Positions 1 to 4,984 of a stretch of 5,127 nucleotides of DNA are shown here, piece after piece. This stretch comes from Bacillota bacterium (lineage in GTDB: Bacteria; Bacillota; GCA-003054495; Carboxydocellales; JAJZTU01). Numbering within the stretch: the first letter of the stretch is position 1; each line of letters opens with the position of its first letter. A program made the position numbers and the translations under genes. Below the pieces are notes generated by a model. That model saw nothing but the letters and a program-made list of their open reading frames with translations. It did no database searches and was not told the DNA's origin. The stretch spans positions 1-5,127 of the forward strand of contig JAJZTU010000250.1 in NCBI GenBank assembly GCA_021848765.1. Reading direction: 5' to 3'.

Positions 1-421
1 GCCTGGCCCACTGTTGCAGCAATTGACGCCACATTTCCTGTTCTTCACCCTGCAAGCGGGAACAAACAAGATCAATATCGTCCAGCCAGTGAATAAGACT
101 TTCTGCTATGTTTTCAATTTGTTGTTCTAATGTATTCAAGCGGGCCACATTTACATCATGGGCAGCCTGCCAATGCTGCAGGTCATCCATGCCTGAACTT
201 AGCCGCTCCAGTTTGTTTTGCATATCCTGGCCCGTTTTGTATTGTATGCGGGCAACCTTGTTCACCTGTCCACCGATCTCATTTAACTGTGTACTGTTCC
301 CGGTCACTTGTGCGCTGACCTGGATTAGGCATTCACCAATCCGGTTTACTTGTTCGTATAATTGTTTTATAACGGCTTGATCGTCAGCTTTTTCTCCTTT
401 AGTCCAGAACTTCCAATTCAT
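1..421 (-). CDS. Coiled-coil, possibly GrpE-like protein (N-terminal part, runs off window)
   Basis: The frame is open for 140 codons from an ATG at 421 to the left edge, so the C-terminus is missing. The start is supported by GGGAGAG at 434-428, six bases upstream. The protein begins MNWKFWTKGEKADDQ and is then almost wholly helical and rich in Gln, Glu, Asn and Leu (about residues 15-105), consistent with a long coiled coil. Residues 108-122 (SLIHWLDDIDLVCSR) resemble the LLxxLDxLxRA helix that opens the GrpE core after its long N-terminal helix. From this I infer a divergent GrpE-type nucleotide-exchange factor for an Hsp70, but the beta domain that would settle it lies outside the window. 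It is transcribed in the same direction as the ECF operon but sits beyond a terminator, so it is probably a separate unit. Another coiled-coil protein is the main alternative. Confidence 0.72.
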   Translation of the reverse strand, partial: MNWKFWTKGEKADDQAVIKQLYEQVNRIGECLIQVSAQVTGNSTQLNEIGGQVNKVARIQYKTGQDMQNKLERLSSGMDDLQHWQAAHDVNVARLNTLEQQIENIAESLIHWLDDIDLVCSRLQGEEQEMWRQLLQQWAR

Positions 422-534
422 CACTGTCTCTCCCTTTTAAGGCTATCATTTCATTTTGTGCAAAACATCTAGAAAGCAAGTTCGACAAAAAAAGAAATAA
501 TCCTTTGAGAAGAATATTTTTGACTAGAAAATTC

Positions 535-561
535 TTTACCCTTAACGTTTTGAAGGGTAAA
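535..561. repeat. 9-bp inverted repeat (tttaccctt / aagggtaaa)
   Basis: The perfect arms are 535-543 and 553-561, around a 9-base loop. It lies between the terminator at 559-586 and the coiled-coil gene. On the minus strand it follows the terminator T-tract. It could be a second, AT-rich stem of that terminator or a protein-binding site; the sequence does not decide. I saw no convincing promoter for the coiled-coil gene between 422 and 534. Confidence 0.45.
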
Positions 562-586
562 AGAAATGGAGGCCTAAACGCCTCCA
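559..586 (-). terminator. Intrinsic terminator of the cooT-cbiQ-cbiO operon
   Basis: On the minus strand a perfect 7-bp stem TGGAGGC/GCCTCCA (586-580 with 573-567) has a 6-base loop and is followed by TTTCTTTT (566-559). It starts 12 bases after the stop of the 39-residue ORF, which supports that ORF being the last gene of the operon. Confidence 0.85.
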
Positions 587-598
587 CAGTGCCCGCTG

Positions 599-718
599 TT
601 AGCTTATTTTAATCCAGCCCGAAAAGAGCGCCAAGACTCCTATAACGATAGTGAATACAGCTACTAAGCTGTATTTAACCAACACACCGTTTGTTTCTTG
701 TTCGCAATTTCTACACAC
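599..718 (-). CDS. 39-residue single-helix membrane peptide with a CxxC motif, last gene of the ECF operon
   Basis: The GTG start at 718 overlaps the cbiO stop codon (713-711), and the frame stays open to TAA at 601-599. The GGGAAGG stretch inside the end of cbiO, about 8 bases upstream, serves as ribosome site. A GTG at 727 is the alternative start (42 residues), but it abuts that site. The peptide starts MCRNCEQETNG, with Cys2 and Cys5 as a CxxC pair. It then has one hydrophobic helix of about 20 residues (LVAVFTIVIGVLALFSGW) and ends KIS, so a metal- or thiol-active N-terminus with a single membrane span is plausible. I know no named family for it. Its position between cbiO and the terminator, with overlapping translation, suggests a small accessory subunit of the ECF transporter. 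CbiN, the usual small partner, is longer with two spans, so this is not an ordinary CbiN. Confidence 0.6.
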   Translation of the reverse strand: MCRNCEQETNGVLVKYSLVAVFTIVIGVLALFSGWIKIS

Positions 719-1541
719 TGCCTTCACCCTTCCCTAACTGTCTGATAACCTGAACCGCCTCAGCGACCGTTTGGGGTAAAGAACGCAAATTCATTTCCGG
801 CAATTGACGAAATACCTTAGTTATTATGGGGAAACGAAGTTGAGCTTCCGCCACAATACTCTCATCGGTTAACAGCTCAGTCCCACCTTGTGCTAAACAA
901 CGGCCATCCTTAATGATAATTATTTCATCGACCCATTCCACTGCTAGATCCACATCATGGGTGGCAATGACGATGGTTGTTCCCTTTTGATTCAGCTCAT
1001 CCAAAATGCTAAAAACACTGTCCTTACCCTGGGGATCAAGGAAGGCTACCGGTTCGTCCAGGATGATGACCTCCGGGTCCATAGCCAACACCCCGGCAAT
1101 AGCTACCCGCTTTTTCTGGCCATAACTTAAGTGATGGGGGGCTTTATCCTTGTGGGCCAACATGCCCACTGCAACCAATGAGTCATGCACTCTCTTTGCT
1201 ATCTCTGCTTTGGCTAAACCCATGTTAGTTGGCCCAAAGGCTACATCTTCCCAAACGGTAGTAGAAAAGACCTGGTCATCAGGATCCTGAAAAACCAGGC
1301 CAACCTTACTGCGTATCCAGCGTTCATTTTTTGAGCTAATTAGCTCGCCATCAAAAAGCACTGACCCTTCCTGAGCCAGGTGAATACCGTTGAGATGCAG
1401 CAGCAGGGTGGACTTTCCAGCGCCGTTTGGGCCCAAAATAGCTGCTTTTTTCCCGCGGGGAATGCGCAAGGAGAGACCTTGTAAGGCTTGAGTACCATCC
1501 TTATACCAAAAGGCTAAATCCTTTACTTCTATGAGAGCCAC
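711..1541 (-). CDS. cbiO: ECF transporter ATP-binding protein (cobalt/nickel type, CbiO)
   Basis: This is the cytoplasmic ATPase that drives ECF-type metal uptake together with CbiQ. Numbered from the GTG at 1541 (276 residues), it shows A-loop Tyr13, Walker A GPNGAGKST (37-45), Q-loop Gln85 in VFQDPDDQVF (typical of CbiO/EcfA proteins), signature LSYGQ (138-142), Walker B VIILDEP (158-164) and switch His195. About 50 C-terminal residues follow, as in CbiO. The D-loop region reads EPVAFLDP instead of the common EPTAGLDP. GTG at 1541 is chosen because AAAGGA lies 8 bases upstream and the protein then opens, as family members do, with a short lead into IEVKDL. An ATG at 1559 (282 residues) has only a poorly spaced GCGGA. 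Either start lies inside the end of cbiQ, so the two genes are translationally coupled. With only one ATPase in the window, a homodimer is expected. Confidence 0.93.
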   Translation of the reverse strand: MALIEVKDLAFWYKDGTQALQGLSLRIPRGKKAAILGPNGAGKSTLLLHLNGIHLAQEGSVLFDGELISSKNERWIRSKVGLVFQDPDDQVFSTTVWEDVAFGPTNMGLAKAEIAKRVHDSLVAVGMLAHKDKAPHHLSYGQKKRVAIAGVLAMDPEVIILDEPVAFLDPQGKDSVFSILDELNQKGTTIVIATHDVDLAVEWVDEIIIIKDGRCLAQGGTELLTDESIVAEAQLRFPIITKVFRQLPEMNLRSLPQTVAEAVQVIRQLGKGEGSV

Positions 1542-2326
1542 TGTCCCATTCCTTTCCATTCCGCTATTTTTAGAGCCAGGCCAAATAAGACGATACCCAG
1601 ACCGGTAATCCAATCCCGCAGCTTAGGAGTACAATGGCCGCAACAGGCTACTTCCCCCCGGTAGCCACGGGCCAGCATGGCATAGAAAATTCGCTCACCC
1701 CGTTCCGCTGACCGCACAAACAACGTCCCCAACAGCAGCCCCAGAGTTTTCATAGTATGCCAGTGCAATAGATTACTGCCGGACTGAAATCCCCGGGCCT
1801 TCCTGGCCAGTTTCATCCGCCTGACTTCATCGGCTAACACCTCAAAATAGCGCAAAGTAAAGGCAATCAGATTGACCATGATGCCCGGCACTTTTAGCTG
1901 CTGAAAACCATGCAATAATTCCTGCAAAGGGGTAGTCAGCACCAATAAACTGACCGCTAAAGTAGCGTTAAGCACTCGCAAAGCCAAGAACCCGGCTTTA
2001 ATTAAACCTGCCTCAGTGGCCGTGGCACTGAAAAAAGGTGTAGCCAAAGTAAATAACGGCTTACCGGGAGTGATGAAGGGAAAAAGTATGATCATTATCC
2101 CGGCAAAAGGAATCAGCCAAACAAATCTTTTCAGCAGGGTGCTCAGGGAAACCCCGATAATAGCAGCCAACACCAGCAGGAAAACCGTCCCTCCTGCTAA
2201 ATACAGCGGGCTTTTTAATGTGGAAAAGATGACAACCAAAGTAAAGATAGAAATGATCTTCAGCCGGGTTTCCAGCCGCCCAAAGCCGGACTTCACAAGT
2301 TGAGGATTTGCTGCCAACAATTCCAT
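1529..2326 (-). CDS. cbiQ: ECF transporter transmembrane T-component, CbiQ family
   Basis: This 265-residue membrane protein couples ATP hydrolysis by CbiO to movement of the substrate-binding component. Hydrophobic segments lie near residues 25-58, 68-85, 105-132, 145-160 and 237-253. The two coupling-helix Ala-Arg-Gly motifs, diagnostic of the family, are at 177-179 (in ARKARGF) and 219-221 (in MLARGYRG). The start ATG is 2 bases past the cooT stop, and GGAGAG at the end of cooT is its ribosome site, so translation is coupled. The end overlaps cbiO. An oddity is the Cys/His cluster CCGHC at 228-232, in the cytoplasmic stretch after the second coupling motif, which I do not associate with ordinary CbiQ. 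No cbiM/nikM or cbiN accompanies it here, so the metal-specific subunit is not visible. Ni or Co as substrate is inferred from CooT and family resemblance. Confidence 0.9.
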   Translation of the reverse strand: MELLAANPQLVKSGFGRLETRLKIISIFTLVVIFSTLKSPLYLAGGTVFLLVLAAIIGVSLSTLLKRFVWLIPFAGIMIILFPFITPGKPLFTLATPFFSATATEAGLIKAGFLALRVLNATLAVSLLVLTTPLQELLHGFQQLKVPGIMVNLIAFTLRYFEVLADEVRRMKLARKARGFQSGSNLLHWHTMKTLGLLLGTLFVRSAERGERIFYAMLARGYRGEVACCGHCTPKLRDWITGLGIVLFGLALKIAEWKGMGQWLS

Positions 2327-2328
2327 AG

Positions 2329-2517
2329 CTACTTTCTCTCCAACATAATTTTATGGTCGACCAAGGCCATTTCCACAATCCTGCCCTTGATTACTTTCCG
2401 TTGGCCAAAGATGTTTTCCAGGTAGAGCTCCTCCCCTTGGGGAATGATTTTATCCACCCTTTCCAGCAACAGCTCTTCTTTTCCGTCTACTCTTAAATAC
2501 GCATTTGCTTCACACAT
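2329..2517 (-). CDS. cooT: CooT-family nickel-binding protein
   Basis: The protein has 62 residues, a usual length for CooT (earlier annotated as a predicted RNA-binding protein). It begins MCEANAYL and continues with a charged KEELLLE segment, NIFGQ and a conserved-looking end, VEMALVDHKIMLE, all typical of the family. In the characterised CooT, Cys2 is the key nickel ligand, and it is present here. The family is tied to nickel delivery for carbon monoxide dehydrogenase. The start is set by AGAGGAGGA at 2533-2525, eight to nine bases before ATG 2517. An in-frame GTG at 2547 would add ten residues and hide Cys2, so I reject it. The gene heads the operon with cbiQ and cbiO, 2 bases before cbiQ, so the pairing is cytoplasmic nickel handling with membrane import. 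It lies downstream of an attenuator-like leader. Confidence 0.9.
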   Translation of the reverse strand: MCEANAYLRVDGKEELLLERVDKIIPQGEELYLENIFGQRKVIKGRIVEMALVDHKIMLERK

Positions 2518-2524
2518 TTGTTTA

Positions 2525-2533
2525 TCCTCCTCT
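2525..2533 (-). promoter_or_regulatory. Strong ribosome binding site of cooT
   Basis: AGAGGAGGA on the minus strand ends 7 bases before the ATG at 2517. It fixes the short CooT start, leaving Cys as residue 2. Confidence 0.85.
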
Positions 2534-2620
2534 TTAGGCAGATTCACCGGAATCTTTCTTTTCGATAGCAGCCAGTCCCACGCCCAGAACAGCCATATCT
2601 TTTCCGTTTATGTATAACAT
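2534..2620 (-). CDS. Possible 28-residue ORF between the leader terminator and cooT
   Basis: An ATG at 2620, directly after the T-run of the leader terminator, opens a frame of 28 codons ending in TAA at 2536-2534, immediately before the cooT ribosome site. The peptide starts MLYINGKDMAVLGVG, passes through a short hydrophobic stretch and ends in charged residues (IEKKDSGESA). Its codons look like those of the neighbouring genes. There is no ribosome site before the first ATG. A second ATG at 2596 (20 residues) has a weak GGAAAAG. It could be a small accessory peptide, a leader peptide coupled to cooT, or the eroded end of a lost gene. I do not recognise it, and a chance frame of this length is quite possible. 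Confidence 0.35.
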   Translation of the reverse strand: MLYINGKDMAVLGVGLAAIEKKDSGESA

Positions 2621-2668
2621 AAAAACCACGGAAAACTACTCTCTTCATGAGAGATAGACCTCCGTGGT
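2621..2668 (-). terminator. Leader terminator upstream of cooT
   Basis: On the minus strand an 8-bp perfect outer stem, ACCACGGA/TCCGTGGT (2668-2661 with 2632-2625), is followed by TTTT (2624-2621). It encloses a second hairpin (2657-2636) with stem CTA-bulge-CTCTC / GAGAG-TAG and loop ATGAA. It lies after a promoter and before cooT, with no gene ending nearby other than the EamA gene, whose stop is about 125 bases upstream. An attenuator is therefore the natural reading. Confidence 0.75.
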
Positions 2669-2732
2669 CCAAATTCTTCAGGTTAAATTGTCTGTACAGG
2701 AGATTAAGAGATACCTTCATGGTATCGATATT
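2621..2732 (-). ncRNA. Candidate structured leader (riboswitch or attenuator) of the nickel/ECF operon
   Basis: From the predicted start near 2732, the minus-strand RNA would fold a first hairpin, GAUACC-AUGAA-GGUAUC (2726-2710). A single-stranded stretch of about 40 nt follows, containing the palindrome CUGUACAG, then the composite terminator whose inner hairpin again has a C-G-closed AUGAA loop. GACC...GGUC at the base of the terminator (loop ACGGA) offers a short competing stem that uses the same bases, as an anti-terminator would. I compared it from memory with NiCo, cobalamin, fluoride, T-box, SAM, Moco and guanidine leaders and saw no match. Control by nickel or cobalt is an inference from the downstream genes. 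Confidence 0.5.
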
Positions 2733-2738
2733 AGTGAT

Positions 2739-2767
2739 ATTGTACTACAGGGTCATCTGATTTGCAA
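2739..2767 (-). promoter_or_regulatory. Sigma-A-type promoter of the cooT operon
   Basis: The minus strand has TTGCAA (2767-2762), a 17-base spacer, and TACAAT (2744-2739), predicting a start near 2732, just before the first leader hairpin. It matches the consensus at 4/6 (-35) and 5/6 (-10) with ideal spacing. It lies just past the stop of the EamA gene. Confidence 0.7.
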
Positions 2768-2792
2768 GATGTTTTTGGAAAGTTTTTTGCCT

Positions 2793-3473
2793 CTACCATA
2801 CAATCATGTTGACTCCAACAAAACTGCACAGCGCTCCTGCTAACAACCTCAGGTTAATATCCTCCTGCCTCCTTAACCACAAGAAACTAAACGCTACTAA
2901 AAACAACGGTTCCACGGAGACAACTACGTTAGCAACGGAAACCGGGATAAGGCGCAGGCTGAAAAAGAAGGAAAACAAAGCCACACTGTTAAATACCCCC
3001 CCGGCTACAAAGTATTTCATTCCCGGGAGGATGCGCGCCAGTTCCGCCCGGTTTAATTTACCCTTGAAACCAAGAAAAAGCCCGGACACAAGTAAGGCGA
3101 TTAAGGAGCCTATTGCCGTTCCTTCCACCGGGGCACTCATTATGTTCATGCCGGCTTTTCGAAAAATATTGCCGGTAGAAAAGGAGAGGCCGGACAAAAG
3201 CCCGAAGGTAATCCCCCAAGCAGAGTTAGCCTTAAAGGCCTGTTTTCCTATTGACAGTGTATACCCGGTATTGCCCGCACCGCTGTCCGCGCCGGCAGCC
3301 GGCTTTCCAGGCCCAGGCAGCTCTTTGGGGACCGGCTGGTAGGACACAAAAAACAGTCCCGCCAGGGTGATCAAAGCTCCCAGTTCCTTGTCACCCCAAG
3401 CCATTCCTTTTTTAGCCAGAATGCTGTATATAGCAAAACAAGCTGCCGATAATAAAGCCAGGCCCTCCCCCAA
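2793..3473 (-). CDS. EamA/DMT-family permease with a shortened first repeat
   Basis: This is an inner-membrane permease of the drug/metabolite transporter group; the substrate cannot be read from sequence. EamA proteins have two repeats of five helices, about 290-300 residues in all; this one has 226. Residues 85-226 form a complete second repeat (from WGITFGLLSGLSFSTGN to SFVGVNMIVW, including VSVEPLFLVAFSFLWL). The first repeat keeps only a helix-1-like segment (LALLSAACFAIYSILAKK, 5-22) and a helix-5-like segment (ELGALITLAGLFFVSYQP, 30-47), followed by a Gly/Pro/Ala linker. Helices 2-4 appear missing in frame near residues 23-29 (bases about 3387-3407). The start is TTG at 3473, with GGAGGT seven bases upstream and an in-frame TGA two codons before it. 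It may be a decayed gene that has kept its frame. I see no terminator after its stop. Confidence 0.72.
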   Translation of the reverse strand: MGEGLALLSAACFAIYSILAKKGMAWGDKELGALITLAGLFFVSYQPVPKELPGPGKPAAGADSGAGNTGYTLSIGKQAFKANSAWGITFGLLSGLSFSTGNIFRKAGMNIMSAPVEGTAIGSLIALLVSGLFLGFKGKLNRAELARILPGMKYFVAGGVFNSVALFSFFFSLRLIPVSVANVVVSVEPLFLVAFSFLWLRRQEDINLRLLAGALCSFVGVNMIVW

Positions 3474-3491
3474 CCTTCACACCTCCATTCG

Positions 3492-3506
3492 CTCATCATT
3501 GATGAG
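3492..3506. repeat. Palindrome ctcatca-t-tgatgag upstream of the EamA gene
   Basis: The perfect 7-bp arms flank one central base and end 6 bases upstream of the GGAGGT ribosome site of the EamA gene. It is a possible repressor operator. No copy elsewhere in the window supports it. Confidence 0.35.
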
Positions 3507-3564
3507 TACTTTTTCGACGCCAAATGAAAAATTCCTGCCATAAGAAGACACCATGGGTGCCTTT

Positions 3565-3603
3565 AAATTACAACAAAAGCCATTGACCAAACGGTCAATG
3601 GCT
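3565..3603 (-). terminator. Terminator-like hairpin in the EamA upstream region
   Basis: A perfect 11-bp stem, AGCCATTGACC/GGTCAATGGCT (3578-3588 with 3593-3603), has a 4-base loop. On the minus strand it is followed by a broken T-run (TTTTGTTGTAATTT). No minus-strand gene ends just upstream, so it terminates either a leader RNA of the EamA gene or read-through from farther right. On the plus strand it lacks a T-run. Confidence 0.65.
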
Positions 3604-3642
3604 CCTTCCGCGTCCCTCACATCAAGCGAGGAGTTTTTATTT
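3602..3642. other. Overlapping hairpins in the 3474-3818 intergenic region
   Basis: The hairpin at 3615-3631 (arms cctcac/gcgagg) pairs fully only on the minus strand, through a G-U. A competing ctcct/aggag pairing (3602-3606 with 3629-3633) precedes TTTTTATTT on the plus strand. These pairings share bases with each other and with the terminator-like hairpin at 3578-3603, as in attenuators. Apart from these hairpins, the palindrome and a weak promoter, I see nothing in this 345-base gap. Confidence 0.35.
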
Positions 3643-3742
3643 AACCTTACTAACTCTTAAAATATGGGGGAACATTTAGGCGCATTTCTTTTTGTATAAA
3701 ATTTGAACCATGGGTATTATTGATGTGGAATGGGGACTTCTG

Positions 3743-3751
3743 TGATATTAT
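3743..3751 (+). promoter_or_regulatory. Possible extended -10 promoter for the RhuM gene
   Basis: TGATATTAT matches the extended -10 pattern TGnTATnAT, about 68 bases before the RhuM ATG. A TTGATG lies upstream at 20-base spacing, which is not ideal. Confidence 0.35.
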
Positions 3752-3818
3752 AGAATTGACGATTTATACAGTTGATAAAGCTAAACTTTAGAGATAAAGA
3801 GCGGAAGGAACGGAAACT

Positions 3819-4898
3819 ATGGGAAAGAAAATGAAAAAAATTACTATTCGCAGCTCCGCCGCTGAGTACCTGACTTTTGTCGCAAGCACTGGTGACAATC
3901 AAGACAGTGTTGAAATGCGGTATGAGGATGAAAACATCTGGCTGACACAAAAAATGATGGCCACGCTGTATGATGTGGAAACACACACTATTAACTATCA
4001 TATCAAAAGAATTTTTGCGGACTCGGAATTAGAGGAAAGTTCAGTTGTTCGAAATTTTCGAATAACTGCCACCGACGGAAAAACCTACGACACCAAGCAT
4101 TATGCCTTACAGATGATTATTGCCCTGGGATTTAAGGTAAACTCCGAAAGAGCTGTGCAATTTCGCAAATGGGTTAATCAAATCGCCAAAGATTATACGA
4201 TTAAGGGCTGGGTTATGGATGATGAACGAATAAAAAGAGGTTCTTACCTGACCGATAAATATTTCGAGGATCAGCTTGAGAGAATACGGGAAATCCGTGC
4301 CAGTGAGCGGAAGTTCTATCAAAAAGTAACCGACTTATATGCAACAGCCATTGATTATGATAAAAATGCAAAATCAACAAAGCGGTTTTATGCAACCGTG
4401 CAGAATAAAATGCACTATGCCGTACATGGTCACACCGCGGCGGAACTTATTGTCGGCAGAGCGAATAGTGAGAAAGAACATATGGGGCTTACCACTTGGC
4501 AGGATGCCCCTGATGGCAAAATCAAAATAACAGATGTGTCAATTGCAAAAAACTATTTATCTGAATTTGAATTGGAGCAATTAAACCGTATGGTAAGCTC
4601 CTACTTGGATTTTGCAGAGAATATGACACAGCGCAAAATTCCTTTAACAATGCAGGATTGGGAGACACGCCTAAATTCTTTTATCGAAATGTTTGAATAC
4701 GGTTTATTGAAAGATGCAGGAAAAGTGTCCGCAGAAATAGCAAAATTACACGCTGAAAGTGAATTCGAAAAATACCGCATTGTTCAAGACAAGCTCTTTG
4801 AGTCTGACTATGACAGGTACATCCGAGAGCTTGAACAATTGCAACAACAGGGAAAAGACAAATCCAAATCGGATGCAAAAGGTAGAGACAACGAATAA
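3819..4898 (+). CDS. rhuM: RhuM-family protein (virulence/phage-associated, DNA-binding-like)
   Basis: This 359-residue protein is full length for the RhuM family, first named from a Salmonella pathogenicity island and common on mobile and defence islands. Its biochemical role is not established. Residues 31-66 open with the family hallmark IWLTQKMMATLYDVETHTIN, a winged-helix-like segment leading to HIKRIF. Next come the TDGKTYDTKHYAL block (84-96), then ALGFKVNSERAVQFRKWVN (102-120) and DYTIKGWVMDDERI (125-138). The middle and C-terminal parts are helical and charged, with EYEKYR-like FEKYRIVQDKLFESDYDR near 315-332 and a Gln/Lys-rich tail. The start has AAGGAACGGAA upstream; a second Met at residue 5 is possible. 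The gene runs opposite to all other genes here, stands alone between a hairpin-rich gap and a strong terminator, and is visibly AT-richer, which suggests acquisition by transfer. No restriction-modification, toxin or integrase gene is visible beside it. Confidence 0.92.
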   Translation: MGKKMKKITIRSSAAEYLTFVASTGDNQDSVEMRYEDENIWLTQKMMATLYDVETHTINYHIKRIFADSELEESSVVRNFRITATDGKTYDTKHYALQMIIALGFKVNSERAVQFRKWVNQIAKDYTIKGWVMDDERIKRGSYLTDKYFEDQLERIREIRASERKFYQKVTDLYATAIDYDKNAKSTKRFYATVQNKMHYAVHGHTAAELIVGRANSEKEHMGLTTWQDAPDGKIKITDVSIAKNYLSEFELEQLNRMVSSYLDFAENMTQRKIPLTMQDWETRLNSFIEMFEYGLLKDAGKVSAEIAKLHAESEFEKYRIVQDKLFESDYDRYIRELEQLQQQGKDKSKSDAKGRDNE

Positions 4899-4913
4899 GG
4901 CTGTAATCACGTA

Positions 4914-4962
4914 CAAGAGAGAGGCGCTATCCCTTGCGGGACAACGCCTCTCTCTTGCTTTT
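4914..4962 (+). terminator. Strong terminator after the RhuM gene
   Basis: A perfect 13-bp stem, CAAGAGAGAGGCG/CGCCTCTCTCTTG (4914-4926 with 4945-4957), contains a small inner TCCC/GGGA stem and is followed by CTTTT. It starts 15 bases after the RhuM stop. The reverse direction lacks a T-run. Confidence 0.85.
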
Positions 4963-4984
4963 CCGTATCGGTTTGGGGTATGGT

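Noticed and set aside
108..380. 90-residue plus-strand frame with many Cys
   Set aside because: It lies opposite the minus-strand coiled-coil gene, which has a good start, ribosome site and coherent composition. The plus frame has none of these.
399..587. 62-residue minus-strand frame across the terminator
   Set aside because: It spans the terminator and inverted repeat and overlaps the start of the coiled-coil gene. Its composition (Phe/Leu/Lys from T- and A-runs) is that of non-coding DNA.
2061..2378. 105-residue minus-strand frame overlapping cbiQ and cooT
   Set aside because: It is an alternative frame of two clearly identified genes and shows no family features.
2806..3342. 178-residue plus-strand frame
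   Set aside because: It is antisense to the EamA gene, whose membrane helices and second repeat are convincing. The plus frame is a Lys/Pro/Ala-rich shadow.
3593..3633. T-box leader (GAGGGACGCGG on the minus strand)
   Set aside because: The conserved T-box core has extra bases (GGTGGnACCGCG) missing here, and the terminator's 3' arm does not pair with it.
3550..3715. Direct repeat accatgggt at 3550 and 3707 as a possible target-site duplication
   Set aside because: It is nine bases built around the palindrome CCATGG. Both copies lie on the same side of the RhuM gene, so they do not flank an insertion.
4914..4957. Long inverted repeat as an insertion-sequence end or CRISPR repeat
   Set aside because: It occurs once, immediately after a stop codon, and is followed by T residues, so a terminator explains it.
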